Assembly (NCBI RefSeq): GCF_900112345.1
Contig: NZ_FOLB01000002.1
Coordinates: 350,943 to 414,942 of the forward strand
Direction of reading: 5' to 3'
DNA length: 64,000 bases
Origin: Nocardioides terrae
GTDB lineage: Bacteria > Actinomycetota > Actinomycetes > Propionibacteriales > Nocardioidaceae
The position numbers and the translations under genes are program-made. This document shows, in pieces, positions 27,060 to 35,943 of the stretch (positions within the stretch are counted from its first letter, which is position 1; each line of letters starts with the position of its first letter). The notes beneath the pieces were generated by a model. It did no database searches. It saw only the letters and a list, made by a program, of their open reading frames with translations, and was not told the origin of the DNA.

Positions 27060-27240
27060 ACGCGAGCGGCGAGGGCCGGTCGGACCCGCCCTCGCCGCTC
27101 GTCGTCTCCGGCACCCGTGGGGACTGGGTGACCTCCGGACATAGCGAACCGCTGGCGTCTCGGGTCACCAGCGGTTCGGGGAGAACTCTGGCGGATTGCG
27201 CGCGTCGCTGTCTCGGGAATCGCCCAAGATCCCGGCACGA
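27060..27240. other. Intergenic region containing hairpin copy B (27145-27178)
   Basis: The 181-bp convergent gap between nhaA and the carboxymuconolactone decarboxylase-like gene contains an 11-bp stem (CGAACCGCTGG at 27145-27155 with CCAGCGGTTCG at 27168-27178) around loop CGTCTCGGGTCA. The loop is identical to that of 10630-10663 while the stem differs by compensated pairs. Probably a 3'-end element of the nhaA mRNA. Nothing else was recognised. Confidence 0.6.
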
Positions 27241-27615
27241 CTACTCGCGCGCGTCGAAGGCCCGCTTGGCGGCCAGGGTGGCGTTGAGGGCGCGCGGGAA
27301 GCCGGCGTAGACGGCCGCGTGCAGGAGCGCCTCCACGACCTGCTCGCGGGTCAGTCCCACGTTGAGTGCCAGGTCGACGTGTGCCTCGAGCTGTGGCTCG
27401 CAGCCGCCGAGGGCGGTCAGCACGCCGAGCGTGACGAGCTGGCGGTCACGCGGAGACAGCCCCGGTCGGGCGTAGATCTCACCGAAGCCCCACGCGATCG
27501 TCTGGCGACCCAGTTCCGGCGAGACCTCGCGCAGGCTGTCGATCATCGCCTCGGGCGCGCTCGCGCCGACTTCGGCCAGCATGCGCAGGCCGGCGGCGTA
27601 CTGCTCGTCGTCCAT
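27241..27615 (-). CDS. Carboxymuconolactone decarboxylase-family protein
   Basis: A 124-residue CMD-domain protein. The core LSPRDRQLVTLGVLTALGGC (20 quoted) and QLEAHVDLALNVGLTREQVV then EALLHAAVYAGFPRALNA match the family, whose members include gamma-carboxymuconolactone decarboxylase of the beta-ketoadipate pathway and AhpD-like proteins. A CxxC peroxidase motif is absent; only one Cys (GGCEPQ) is present, so it is closer to the decarboxylase side. It is the last gene of the ten-gene minus-strand operon and starts 10 bp after the thiolase stop. Actual reaction unknown. Confidence 0.85.
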   Translation of the reverse strand: MDDEQYAAGLRMLAEVGASAPEAMIDSLREVSPELGRQTIAWGFGEIYARPGLSPRDRQLVTLGVLTALGGCEPQLEAHVDLALNVGLTREQVVEALLHAAVYAGFPRALNATLAAKRAFDARE

Positions 27616-27625
27616 GTCCCTCTCC

Positions 27626-28795
27626 TCACTCGGTGGCGGCCAGCACCGTCACGTGGTTGGCGACGGCGAGGCCGCCCATGTTGTGCACAGCGGCGAGGCG
27701 GGCGTCCGGGATCTGCTCACCCGGGAACGTGCCGGTCAGCTGCATGCAGGCGAGCGCGTGCTGGGACACGCCGGTCGCGCCGACCGGGTGGCCCTTGGAC
27801 TTGAGCCCGCCGGAGGGGTTGACGGGCAGCGCGCCGCCCGGCAGCACCGTGCCGTCCTCCAGCGCGGTGCGGCCGTGGCCACGCGGCGCCAGCCCCATCA
27901 CCTCGTAGAGCTGCAGCTCGGCGATGGTGAAGCAGTCGTGCACCTCGGCGAGGTCGAGGTCCGGGGTGGTCACGCCCGCTGACTCCAGCGCCCGGTGCCA
28001 GGCGAGCTCGGTCGCGGCGAAGGCGAGCGGGTCCCGCTTGGCGGCGGGCAGGAAGTCGCTGGCAGCGGCCCGGCCGGCCACGCGGACCGCGGCATGGGAC
28101 CGCGACGTGGGCTCCCGGCCCAGGACGAGCGCGGCGGCGCCGTCGGAGACCGGCGAGCAGTCGGTACGCCGAAGCGGAGCCGCGATCATGGGGTTGGCGG
28201 CCGACTCGGTCGCGCAGAACTCCTCGGAGAGCTCCTTGCGCAGGTGCGCATACGGGTTGAGCGCACCCTGCCGGTGGCTCTTGGCCGCGATCCGCGCGAG
28301 CGTGTCGCCGATCGGGCCGTACCGCTCCTCGTAGGCGCGGGCGACCTCGGCGAAGAGGCCGGTGAAACCGGTGACCGACGTCGTGCCGGCGGCGTCGTAG
28401 TCCGCACCGAGCAGTGCGCCGCCGACCGTCTCCGGCGGCAGTCCGGTCATCTTCTCCGCACCGATGACGAGCACGCGCCGGGCCTGCCTGGCGTCCAGGT
28501 GGGTGAGCGCGACGTGAACGGCGGTCGAGCCGGAGGCACAGGCGTTCTCGACGCGGAGCGCCGGCACGCCGAACAGGTCGTCGGAGATCTGGAGCGCGAG
28601 CGAGGAGGCGAAGCCCAGCGGGTCCATGCCGGCGTTGTAGTGCGCGACCACGACGAGGTCGATGTCGCGCGCGTCGACCTCCGCGTCCGCCAGCGCGGCG
28701 GTGCCCGCGTCGGTCACGAGCGACTCCAGCGTCGCCGCAGGGAGCTTGCCGAACGGGGTGTGACCCCAGCCGAGCACGAGTGAGTCGCTCACCAT
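27626..28795 (-). CDS. Thiolase-family acyl-CoA acetyltransferase (SCP-x/lipid-transfer type)
   Basis: A 389-residue thiolase. The nucleophilic Cys is in VENACASGSTAVHVAL. The HDCFTIAELQLYE region and the C-terminal GGLKSKGHPVGATGVSQHAL identify the non-degradative SCP-x-like branch, which replaces the second canonical Cys motif with this His-rich one. It would cleave a 3-oxoacyl-CoA product in the pathway of this operon. ATG 28795 overlaps the end of the acyl-CoA ligase gene by 7 bp, indicating coupled translation. The following gene starts 10 bp downstream. Confidence 0.9.
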   Translation of the reverse strand: MVSDSLVLGWGHTPFGKLPAATLESLVTDAGTAALADAEVDARDIDLVVVAHYNAGMDPLGFASSLALQISDDLFGVPALRVENACASGSTAVHVALTHLDARQARRVLVIGAEKMTGLPPETVGGALLGADYDAAGTTSVTGFTGLFAEVARAYEERYGPIGDTLARIAAKSHRQGALNPYAHLRKELSEEFCATESAANPMIAAPLRRTDCSPVSDGAAALVLGREPTSRSHAAVRVAGRAAASDFLPAAKRDPLAFAATELAWHRALESAGVTTPDLDLAEVHDCFTIAELQLYEVMGLAPRGHGRTALEDGTVLPGGALPVNPSGGLKSKGHPVGATGVSQHALACMQLTGTFPGEQIPDARLAAVHNMGGLAVANHVTVLAATE

Positions 28796-30306
28796 CCGTC
28801 CCATCCGGCGCGCAGCGCCTTCTTGTCGATCTTGCCGACGGCCGTCGTCGGCAGGGCGGGCACCAGTGCCACCGCCTTCGGTCGCTTGTACGACGTCAGC
28901 CGGGCGCGGCAGTGGGCCTCGACGTCGGCGACGGTCACGCCCGCCGCGGCCACCACGAAGGCGACCACCGCCTCGCCCCAGTCGGCGTGCGGGATGCCGG
29001 CGACCGCCACCTCCCGGACCCCGGGCAGCTGGGCGATCACGTGCTCGACCTCGGAGGAGTACACGTTGAGGCCACCCGTGATGATCATGTCCTTCTTGCG
29101 GTCGACCAGGTACAGGTAGCCCTGCTCGTCGACGTAGCCCAGGTCGCCGGTGTGCAACCACCCGTCGCGCAGCGCCTCCGCGGTCTCGGCGGGCCGGCCG
29201 AGATAGCCCGTCATCGTGTACGGCGACCGGGCGGTCACCTCGCCCACCTCCCCCGGGCCGCAGTCACCGCCGTCGTCGCGCACCACCCGCACCTGCGCCA
29301 TCACGACCGGCTGGCCGCAGCTGCGCAGCAGCTGCACGTGACCGGTGTCGGTGCGGTGGTCGTCGCGGCGCAGCCGGGTGAGGAAGTTCGGCGCCTCCGA
29401 CTGGGCGTAGAGCTGCACGAAGACGGGCCCGAACAGCTCCAGCCCCTGCGCGAGCCGGTCGAGCGTGATCGGCGCGGCGCCGTACAGGATGGTGCGGAGC
29501 GAGGACGTGGTGAGCCCGCGCCGGGCCGCCGCCGCGTCGAGCAGGCGGTAGATCATGGTGGGCACGAGGAAGAGGTAGGTGACGCCGTCGCGCTGGATGC
29601 GATCGAGCGTGACCCCGGGGTCGAACCGGTTCTCCAGGAACGTGGTGGCGCCCTTGGCCAGGGCGGCCTGGAGCAGGAAGCCCGCGCTGTGCGGCAGCGG
29701 CGAGGTGAGCAGCAGGACGTCGTCACCGCGGAGCTCCATCTCGACGAGATGGCTGAGCAGGTTCGCCGCCATGCCGGCCTGGGTGTGCACGACGCCCTTC
29801 GGCCGGCCGGTGGTGCCGCCGGTGTACATGACGAGGGCGACATCATCGTCGGCCGGCGAGGTCGGCGCGAACGCCGCCGGATGTGCCACCGCCTCCGTCC
29901 AGGAGCCCGGACCGTGGGCGTCGACGATGACGAGGGAGGGGTCGGCCCCGAGGCTCCGCGCCTGTTCGACGGCGTCCAGGCGGGCCGCCTCGACCACGCA
30001 GACCTCCGCCCCGGAGTCCTGGATGATGAACGCCTGCTCCTCGGCGGACAGCATGCCGTTGAGCGGCACCTTCGCTGCACCGATCGTCGCCAGCGCGAGG
30101 TCGGCCACGACGTACTCCGCGCGGTTGCCGAGCAGGAGGGCGACGGGCGAGCCGGCCGCCACCCCGACCTTCTGCAGGTGTCCGGCCAGACGGGCGGACG
30201 CATCCGCCAGCTCGGCGTAGGTCCAGGTGGTGCCGTCGACGACGAGCGCGGTGCGGTGCGCGTGCGTCCTGACGGCCTCGAGCAGGTAGTCGCGAAGGAT
30301 CGCCAT
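28789..30306 (-). CDS. Acyl-CoA synthetase (AMP-forming)
   Basis: A 505-residue ANL-superfamily ligase. P-loop YTGGTTGRPKGVVHTQ, the adenylate motif LYAQSEAPNFLTRL, hinge GWLHTGDLGYVDEQGYLYLV and the C-terminal catalytic Lys in TTAVGKIDKKALR are intact. It should activate the imported carboxylate as a CoA thioester. The substrate cannot be read from sequence, though gene context with a Liv transporter and FAH hydrolases suggests a branched or aromatic-derived acid. ATG 30306 follows GAGGCGG; an alternative GTG at 30315 overlaps the livF stop. Confidence 0.92.
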   Translation of the reverse strand: MAILRDYLLEAVRTHAHRTALVVDGTTWTYAELADASARLAGHLQKVGVAAGSPVALLLGNRAEYVVADLALATIGAAKVPLNGMLSAEEQAFIIQDSGAEVCVVEAARLDAVEQARSLGADPSLVIVDAHGPGSWTEAVAHPAAFAPTSPADDDVALVMYTGGTTGRPKGVVHTQAGMAANLLSHLVEMELRGDDVLLLTSPLPHSAGFLLQAALAKGATTFLENRFDPGVTLDRIQRDGVTYLFLVPTMIYRLLDAAAARRGLTTSSLRTILYGAAPITLDRLAQGLELFGPVFVQLYAQSEAPNFLTRLRRDDHRTDTGHVQLLRSCGQPVVMAQVRVVRDDGGDCGPGEVGEVTARSPYTMTGYLGRPAETAEALRDGWLHTGDLGYVDEQGYLYLVDRKKDMIITGGLNVYSSEVEHVIAQLPGVREVAVAGIPHADWGEAVVAFVVAAAGVTVADVEAHCRARLTSYKRPKAVALVPALPTTAVGKIDKKALRAGWDGW

Positions 30307-30311
30307 CCGCC

Positions 30312-31019
30312 TCACGCCTCACCCAGATAGGCGTGCCGCACGCCCTCGGACGTCAGCAGCTCGGCGGCGGGCGCGTCCATCACGACGAGCCCGTCGGCGA
30401 GCACGTAGCCGTGGTCGGAGAGCTCGAGGGCCCGCTGCATGTTCTGCTCGGCGAGCAGCACGGTCACTCCTGCGGCCGCGATCCGGCCGATGGTCTCGAA
30501 CATCTGGTCCACGATCACCGGCGCGAGGCCGAGCGACGGCTCGTCGAGGATGAGCAGCCTCGGCTCGCTGGCCAGGGCCCGACCCAGCGCCACCATCTGC
30601 TGCTCGCCGCCCGACATCGTCCCGGCGAGCTGGCGCTGCCGGGAGGCGAGCACGGGGAAGAGGTCGAAGACGCGGGCGAGCGGGTCGCGGACACGACGGC
30701 GTGCCGCCCGGTCGTGCACGCCCATCAGCACGTTGTCGCGCACGGTCATGGCGGGGAACAGCCGCCGGCCCTCCGGTACGACGGCCACGCCGAGGCTCGG
30801 CCGGTCGGCGGCCGGCCGGCGGGTGACGTCCTCCCCCGCGACCCGGATCGTGCCGGCGTTCACCCGCTGCAGGCCCATCAGCGCCTTGACCAGGGTCGTC
30901 TTCCCGGAGCCGTTGGAGCCGATCAGGGAGACGGTGGTGCCGGCCGCGACCCGCATCGAGACGCCGCGGACAGCAGCGGCCTCGCCATAGCTGACGACCA
31001 GGTCACTGACCTCAAGCAC
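30312..31019 (-). CDS. livF: Liv-type ABC transporter ATP-binding protein LivF
   Basis: A 235-residue ATPase of the branched-chain amino acid type ABC importer. Walker A GSNGSGKTT, Q-loop region MGLQRVNAG, signature TMSGGEQQMVALGRALAS and Walker B LLILDEPSLGL are all canonical for LivF. It pairs with LivG on the cytoplasmic face of the LivH/LivM permease. GTG 31019, with GGAGG 8 nt upstream, is preferred to GTG 31028; either way the gene overlaps livG. The substrate class of the system is uncertain: Liv-type importers also carry amides and aromatic acids. Confidence 0.93.
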   Translation of the reverse strand: MLEVSDLVVSYGEAAAVRGVSMRVAAGTTVSLIGSNGSGKTTLVKALMGLQRVNAGTIRVAGEDVTRRPAADRPSLGVAVVPEGRRLFPAMTVRDNVLMGVHDRAARRRVRDPLARVFDLFPVLASRQRQLAGTMSGGEQQMVALGRALASEPRLLILDEPSLGLAPVIVDQMFETIGRIAAAGVTVLLAEQNMQRALELSDHGYVLADGLVVMDAPAAELLTSEGVRHAYLGEA

Positions 31020-31740
31020 GTGCTCCACCTCCCAGGTAGGCCGCGACGACCCGGTCGTCGCCGACGACCTCCGTGGGGGTGCCGTCGAAGAGGTTGCGTC
31101 CGCGGTCGAGGACGTACATCCGATCGGCCAAGGCCGTCACCGCTCTCACGTTGTGCTCGATGTAGATGACCGATCGGCCGTCGTCGCGCAGCGACGCGAT
31201 CAGCTCCATCCCGGCGGCGGCCTCCGCGGGATTGAGGCCGCCGAGGACCTCGTCGAGGAGGATGAGTCGCGGGTCGAGCGCGAGCGCGCGGCCGATCTCG
31301 AGGAACTTGTGCTCGTGCAGGGTCAGGGTGGTCACGTCGCTGCCGGCGTGGCCGTCGAGCCCGATCCGTTTCAGCACGCCGTGGGCCCGCTCGATCGCCT
31401 CCGACCGCGACACCCGGTCCCGACCGAACATCGCTGCCGTCGCGACGTTGCCGAGCACGTCGAACGACCCCAGCGGCCGCGGGATCTGGAACGTCCGCGC
31501 GATGCCGGCATGGGCACGCCGGTGGGAGGAGAGCCGGGTGACGTCGCGGCCCTGGAACTCGATCCGGCCGCCGCTGACGGGCAGCGAGCCGGCGATGGTG
31601 CTGAGCAGCGTCGTCTTGCCCGACCCGTTGGGCCCGACCAGGCCGACGATCTCACCGGCACCGACCTCGAGGTCGACGCCGTCGAGCGCCTTCAGGCCCC
31701 CGAACCGCTTGGTGACGGCGGTGCAGCGCAGCAGGCTCAT
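31012..31740 (-). CDS. livG: Liv-type ABC transporter ATP-binding protein LivG
   Basis: A 242-residue ATPase. Walker A GPNGSGKTTLLSTIAG and the LivG-specific Walker B continuation LILLDEVLGGLNPAEAAAGM are visible. Notably the signature segment reads TLTLHEHKFLEIGRALALDP, without the LSGGQ-like SGG core, and the Walker B Asp-Glu is followed by Val rather than Pro. LivG proteins often have a weak signature, but this one is more divergent than usual. ATG 31740 overlaps the livM stop (ATGA). Confidence 0.92.
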   Translation of the reverse strand: MSLLRCTAVTKRFGGLKALDGVDLEVGAGEIVGLVGPNGSGKTTLLSTIAGSLPVSGGRIEFQGRDVTRLSSHRRAHAGIARTFQIPRPLGSFDVLGNVATAAMFGRDRVSRSEAIERAHGVLKRIGLDGHAGSDVTTLTLHEHKFLEIGRALALDPRLILLDEVLGGLNPAEAAAGMELIASLRDDGRSVIYIEHNVRAVTALADRMYVLDRGRNLFDGTPTEVVGDDRVVAAYLGGGARA

Positions 31741-32750
31741 CGCGACACCCCCGAGGCACCGCGGACACCCGAGCGGCCCGGCTGGCGGAGGCGGTCGAAC
31801 GCGCCCGAGATGCCCTGTGGCAGGACAGCGATGACGACGACCAGGAACACGCCGATCACGATCTGTGACAGCTCCGGTGACCCGATCCCGAGCAGCACCT
31901 CGCGCAGCACGACGACAGCGGCGGCGCCGATCGCCGGGCCCCACCAGCGCGCCGAGCCGCCGAGGATCGTCATCATGATGACGAAGAGCGGCACGTTGAG
32001 CGCGAACACGGCGCCCACCTCGACGTACCCGAGGTAGACGGCCTGCGGGGCGCCGATGAGGCCGCCGAGCGCACCGCTCACGGCGAAGGTGAGCACCTTG
32101 TAGCGGTATGTCGGCACGCCGAGCGACTCGGCGACCGCCTCCTCGTCCCGGATCGAGCGCAGCGCGGTGCCCCAGCGTGTCCTGGACGTGGCCAGCGCCA
32201 CGAGGGCGGCGAGCGCGGCGAGCGCGACGCCGACCACGAAGACGTGGCGGATCCCGCCGCCGACCCACAGGCCGCGTGTGTGCTCGCGGACGAACACGCC
32301 GGTGCCGCCGTCGAGGAACGCGACGTTGGAGACGACGGTCGTGACGACGAAGGCGAGCGCGAGGGTCACGAGGCCGAACAGGTCGCCCTTGAAGCGCGGT
32401 GATGCGAAGACACCGAGGCCGACCACGAGTGCCACCCCGCCGGCGGCGAGGCCGGCCACGAGCATCGCCACCAGGAAGCCGGCGTCGGTGTGCTCGAGCA
32501 CCGCGGCCGTGGCGTAGATGCCGACGCCGAAGAAGACGCCGTGGCCGAAGCTGGGATAGCCGGCGTTGCCGCTGAACACGTTCCAGCTCAGCGCCAGCGC
32601 CACCCAGACCACGAACTGGAAGGAGAAGGTCACGATGTAGTTGGACCCGAGGACGGGCACCAGCACCGCCGCGAGCGCGGCGACCACGACGATGCCAGCC
32701 ACCCGCCGCAGCAGCGGCGCGTCCGGCTCGATCCACGCGCGGGGTCTCAT
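31737..32750 (-). CDS. livM: Liv-type ABC transporter permease LivM
   Basis: A 337-residue permease with about nine to ten hydrophobic helices. WNVFSGNAGYPSFGHGVFFGVGIYA is the typical BPD_transp_2 start (core NVFSGNAGYPSFGHGVFFG), and TALRSIRDEEAVAESLGVPT (20 quoted) is the cytoplasmic EAA-like coupling loop contacting the ATPases. ATG 32750 overlaps the livH stop and its own stop overlaps livG, both by 4 bp. Confidence 0.93.
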   Translation of the reverse strand: MRPRAWIEPDAPLLRRVAGIVVVAALAAVLVPVLGSNYIVTFSFQFVVWVALALSWNVFSGNAGYPSFGHGVFFGVGIYATAAVLEHTDAGFLVAMLVAGLAAGGVALVVGLGVFASPRFKGDLFGLVTLALAFVVTTVVSNVAFLDGGTGVFVREHTRGLWVGGGIRHVFVVGVALAALAALVALATSRTRWGTALRSIRDEEAVAESLGVPTYRYKVLTFAVSGALGGLIGAPQAVYLGYVEVGAVFALNVPLFVIMMTILGGSARWWGPAIGAAAVVVLREVLLGIGSPELSQIVIGVFLVVVIAVLPQGISGAFDRLRQPGRSGVRGASGVSR

Positions 32751-33688
32751 GCCAGGCTCCTCACGGCAGGGCGCTCCCGGGTGGGGCGCTCGTGGGTGAG
32801 GCGCTCCCGGATGACGCGGGACAGCGGCTGGGCCGCCAGGTACAGGACCAGGACGCCGTACGTCACGGCCGACGCCCACTGGGGCGCGAACCACAGTGAC
32901 CAGGCGTTCTGCAGCATCATCAGCACGACCGCCGCGACCAGCGCCCCGAGCGGCCGGCCGAGGCCGCCGAGCAGGCAGGCGACGACCACGACACCGATCC
33001 AGTGCAGTGGCAGCTGCGGCTGCAGCGGCATCTTCACCGCCACCGCCATCCCGGCCACCGACGCGCTGAGCGCGGCGAGCCCGGAGACGGCCAGAGCCAG
33101 CGGGGCCGCGCGGACCCCGAACGCCTCCGCGATCGGCTGGTCCTGCCGCATCGCCTGGACGGCCCGGCCGGACCGGGTGAAGCGCAGGCTCCACGACGCC
33201 AGGCCCACCATGACGACCGCCAGCACCAGGCTGAGGAGGTCGGGAGGCGTCACGGCGAGCCGGTCGAGCGGCGCGGGCAGGTGGATCGCCTCGCGCAGCC
33301 CGTCCGGCAGGTCGCGGCGCATCGACTTCAGGTCCGCGCTCCAGAGCTGGCTGGCCACGCCCTCGGCGACGATGAACAGACCGAAGGTCAGCAGCAGCGA
33401 GGTGGTGTCGTCGGCGTCGAGCCGGGTGAACAGCCACTGGCTCGCCACCCCGACCACGAAGCAGGCGGGCGCCGTGACCAGCAGCGTGGCGAACGGGTGC
33501 CAGCCGGCCTCGGTCACCAGGGTGAAGGTGATGTACGCCGCGAGGAGCACCACCGAGATGTGGAAGAAGTCGGCGATGCCGAGGTGCCCCCACTTGATGG
33601 TGAGCCCGAGGGCGATGCAGCCGTAGAGACAGCCGAGGAGCGCGCCGTTGAGCAGGGTCTGGGCGAGAGCGGTCGTCGAGACGTCCAT
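32747..33688 (-). CDS. livH: Liv-type ABC transporter permease LivH
   Basis: A 313-residue permease with about eight membrane helices, opening LAQTLLNGALLGCLYGCIALGLTIKWGHLGIADFFH (core LYGCIALGLTIKWGHLG), typical of LivH. The coupling loop is GRAVQAMRQDQPIAEAFGVR. ATG 33688 overlaps the substrate-binding protein stop by one base. The C-terminus has Arg/Glu repeats (RERLTHERPTRERP) of no obvious function. Confidence 0.93.
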   Translation of the reverse strand: MDVSTTALAQTLLNGALLGCLYGCIALGLTIKWGHLGIADFFHISVVLLAAYITFTLVTEAGWHPFATLLVTAPACFVVGVASQWLFTRLDADDTTSLLLTFGLFIVAEGVASQLWSADLKSMRRDLPDGLREAIHLPAPLDRLAVTPPDLLSLVLAVVMVGLASWSLRFTRSGRAVQAMRQDQPIAEAFGVRAAPLALAVSGLAALSASVAGMAVAVKMPLQPQLPLHWIGVVVVACLLGGLGRPLGALVAAVVLMMLQNAWSLWFAPQWASAVTYGVLVLYLAAQPLSRVIRERLTHERPTRERPAVRSLA

Positions 33689-35004
33689 CACGGCTTGTAG
33701 TCGATCGTGCCGCCGGCCACGTCCTTGGGCCACACCAGCACGCGCTTGCCGTCCTGGATCTGGGTGACCCTGTTGATGTCGCCGCCGTAGTTGTTGTAGC
33801 CGTCGAACTTCAGGCTCCCCGCGATCGTGTCGACGCTGTTGCTGTTGAGCCACGCGATGATCGCCTTGTTGTCGACTCCGGCATTGACCACGCCGGTCAG
33901 CAGGATCTGCCAGGCGGCGAAGCTCGCCGCCGCCTGCGTCTCGATGAGCGGGAAGAGGTCGTCGTCCTTCGCCACCTCGTCGTACTGCTTGCCGAAGTAG
34001 CGGGCGATGTCGGTGTCGCCGAGTGCGGAGTCGGTCTCGAAGATCGACAGCGTCAGCAGCCCGTTCACCTCGTCGTCCAGCCCGGCCAGGGAGGCCGGGG
34101 AGGGCAGCGCCGCGAAGACCGAGCGCGGGGTGTAGCCGATCGAGTCGAACGCGTCGTACAGATAGGTGGTGTCGGCGCCGAGGCCGCCGAGGTAGACGAG
34201 GTCGGGGTCGGCCTGCGAGATCCGCAGCGCGATCGAGCTGAAGTCGGTGGTGCCGAACTCGTACTCGACGTCGCCGGTGGTCTTCACTCCCTCCTTCTCG
34301 AACCTGCTCTTCGCGGCGGCGGCGAGCGAGAGGGTGGTCGGGAACTTCGCCGTCGCGTAGAAGACGCTCTTCGGCGGGTTGCCGCTCGACTTCAGCGCGT
34401 CCCACAGCGTCGTGGCGCCGGCGTCGAACATGTGCTCCTTGTCGCCCGTGCCGTCGAACTGCCAGGCCGGGAAGTGGTTCTCGCCGATCAGCTCCTGCGG
34501 GGCGCCGTTGGTGTGGGTCGGGAAGGCGTAACCGGCCTGGGTGACGGGCCCGGCCGCGGCGAGGGTGTTGGCGCCGCCGTACGGTCCCATCACGAGGTCG
34601 ACGTGCTCGCCGATCAGGCGCTCGTAGTTGGACGCCACCTGGGCGGGCGTCGACTGGTCGTCGAGCACGTCCCACTTGAGCGGGCGACCGTCGATGCCGC
34701 CGCAGTCGTTGACCCACTTCGTGACGAGCTCGGCGACGCCCTCGTGCACCTTCGCGGTCTCGGAGAGCGGGCCGGTGAGGCTGAGCGAGCCGCCGACGAC
34801 GATGGGATCGCCGGTGGGCTTGGTGCCCTCGTTGCAGGTCATGCCGGCGACGGGGGCGACGATCTTGGCGTCGGGCACCGCCGTGGTGGAGCCCTCGGAG
34901 TCGCTGCTGCCGCAGGCCGAGGTGACCAGCAGCAGGGCGGCGCCGGCGGACAGCTGCGCGCGGTGCCGAAGGAGCGCGCGGCGAGTGGTGGGGATGGGTG
35001 TCAT
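33688..35004 (-). CDS. Liv-type substrate-binding lipoprotein
   Basis: A 438-residue periplasmic-binding-type lipoprotein. The signal peptide MTPIPTTRRALLRHRAQLS... has an Arg pair and lipobox VTSAC at about residue 30. The mature protein is a Peripla_BP_6 domain: DPIVVGGSLSLTGPLSETAK, KWVNDCGGIDGRPLKWDVLD (20 quoted), DLVMGPYGGANTLAAAGPV. It captures the substrate for LivFGHM. The ligand is unknown. It is first of the five transport genes and follows the cyclase-family gene by 28 bp. Confidence 0.92.
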   Translation of the reverse strand: MTPIPTTRRALLRHRAQLSAGAALLLVTSACGSSDSEGSTTAVPDAKIVAPVAGMTCNEGTKPTGDPIVVGGSLSLTGPLSETAKVHEGVAELVTKWVNDCGGIDGRPLKWDVLDDQSTPAQVASNYERLIGEHVDLVMGPYGGANTLAAAGPVTQAGYAFPTHTNGAPQELIGENHFPAWQFDGTGDKEHMFDAGATTLWDALKSSGNPPKSVFYATAKFPTTLSLAAAAKSRFEKEGVKTTGDVEYEFGTTDFSSIALRISQADPDLVYLGGLGADTTYLYDAFDSIGYTPRSVFAALPSPASLAGLDDEVNGLLTLSIFETDSALGDTDIARYFGKQYDEVAKDDDLFPLIETQAAASFAAWQILLTGVVNAGVDNKAIIAWLNSNSVDTIAGSLKFDGYNNYGGDINRVTQIQDGKRVLVWPKDVAGGTIDYKP

Positions 35005-35032
35005 GGTCGGTCTCCGTATCTGGGTGGGGCGA

Positions 35033-35833
35033 TCAGTTGTCGAGGAACGCCACGACCCGACATGGCGATGCGCTGGTTCCGGGGAGCTTGAGCGGGAAGA
35101 AGCCGACGTGGAAGCCGGTCGGCGGGAGGGCGGCGAGGTTGTCGAGCTGCTGGATGACGAAGGCCTCCTTGTCGGCGATCGCGAAGTGGCCGTCCCAGAT
35201 CTCCGTGGGGTCGCCGGTGGCCTCGTAGGCCGCCCGCATCACCGGGAAGGGGCGGTCCCAGGCGAGCGCGTCCGTGCCGAGCACCGTCGCGCCGAGCCCG
35301 GTGAGGTAGCGGGTGCCGTCGCCGCTCATCCCCGGGTAGTCGAAGAACTCGGGCTGCGACATGTCGAAGCGCTCCTGGCCGGTGCGCAGGAGCAGGGCGT
35401 CGCCCTCCTCCACGTCGCGACCGGTGGCCTTGATGGCCCGTTCGAGTGCCTCGACGGGGACCGCCTCGCCGGCCCGCGCCCACGGCCGTACGTCGAGCAC
35501 CATCCCCGGCCGGTAGAGCTCGGCCAGGTCTATGTCGCTGATGGTCCGGGCCGGCTTGCCCTCGACCAGGTTGCCGCTGTGCAGCGGCGCGTCGACGTGC
35601 GTGCCGCAGTGGGTGTTCATCTCGGTGAGCCAGTCCTCGCCCCAGCCCTCGCCATGCGGCAGGTGCTCGGGCGGGCAGCCGAAGATGGCGGTCATCCGGT
35701 CACGGCCCTCGCCCTCCGGCCGCAGGTAGTGGATCTGCGGGGCGACGATGTTCTCCAGTGGTTTGTAGGCGTCCGGCATCAGGGCGCGGTTGGCAGGATC
35801 GAGCGTCCGGGAGAGGTCGACGAGGCGGGTCAT
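35033..35833 (-). CDS. Cyclase-family (kynurenine formamidase-like) metal-dependent hydrolase
   Basis: A 266-residue protein of the cyclase/KynB superfamily. The metal-binding motif is MNTHCGTHVDAPLHSGN (HxGTHxDxxxH type with Cys at position x), followed by GDALLLRTG and VLGTDALAWDRPFP. Members hydrolyse N-formylkynurenine, isatin or cyclic amides and lactones. Without kynureninase or tryptophan dioxygenase genes nearby, tryptophan breakdown is not supported; ring or amide hydrolysis of the imported compound is more likely. It lies between the FAH gene and the ABC transporter in the same operon. Confidence 0.88.
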   Translation of the reverse strand: MTRLVDLSRTLDPANRALMPDAYKPLENIVAPQIHYLRPEGEGRDRMTAIFGCPPEHLPHGEGWGEDWLTEMNTHCGTHVDAPLHSGNLVEGKPARTISDIDLAELYRPGMVLDVRPWARAGEAVPVEALERAIKATGRDVEEGDALLLRTGQERFDMSQPEFFDYPGMSGDGTRYLTGLGATVLGTDALAWDRPFPVMRAAYEATGDPTEIWDGHFAIADKEAFVIQQLDNLAALPPTGFHVGFFPLKLPGTSASPCRVVAFLDN

Positions 35834-35943
35834 GGCGGTCCTTCGGTGCGTGGGTGCAGGGTGCGGGTGGTCGCGAGTGGGGTTGATCCCGAGGGGGATG
35901 GCGATGGGCGGTGTCGCGGGGCGACCGGGGTGCCGGCCGGCGT

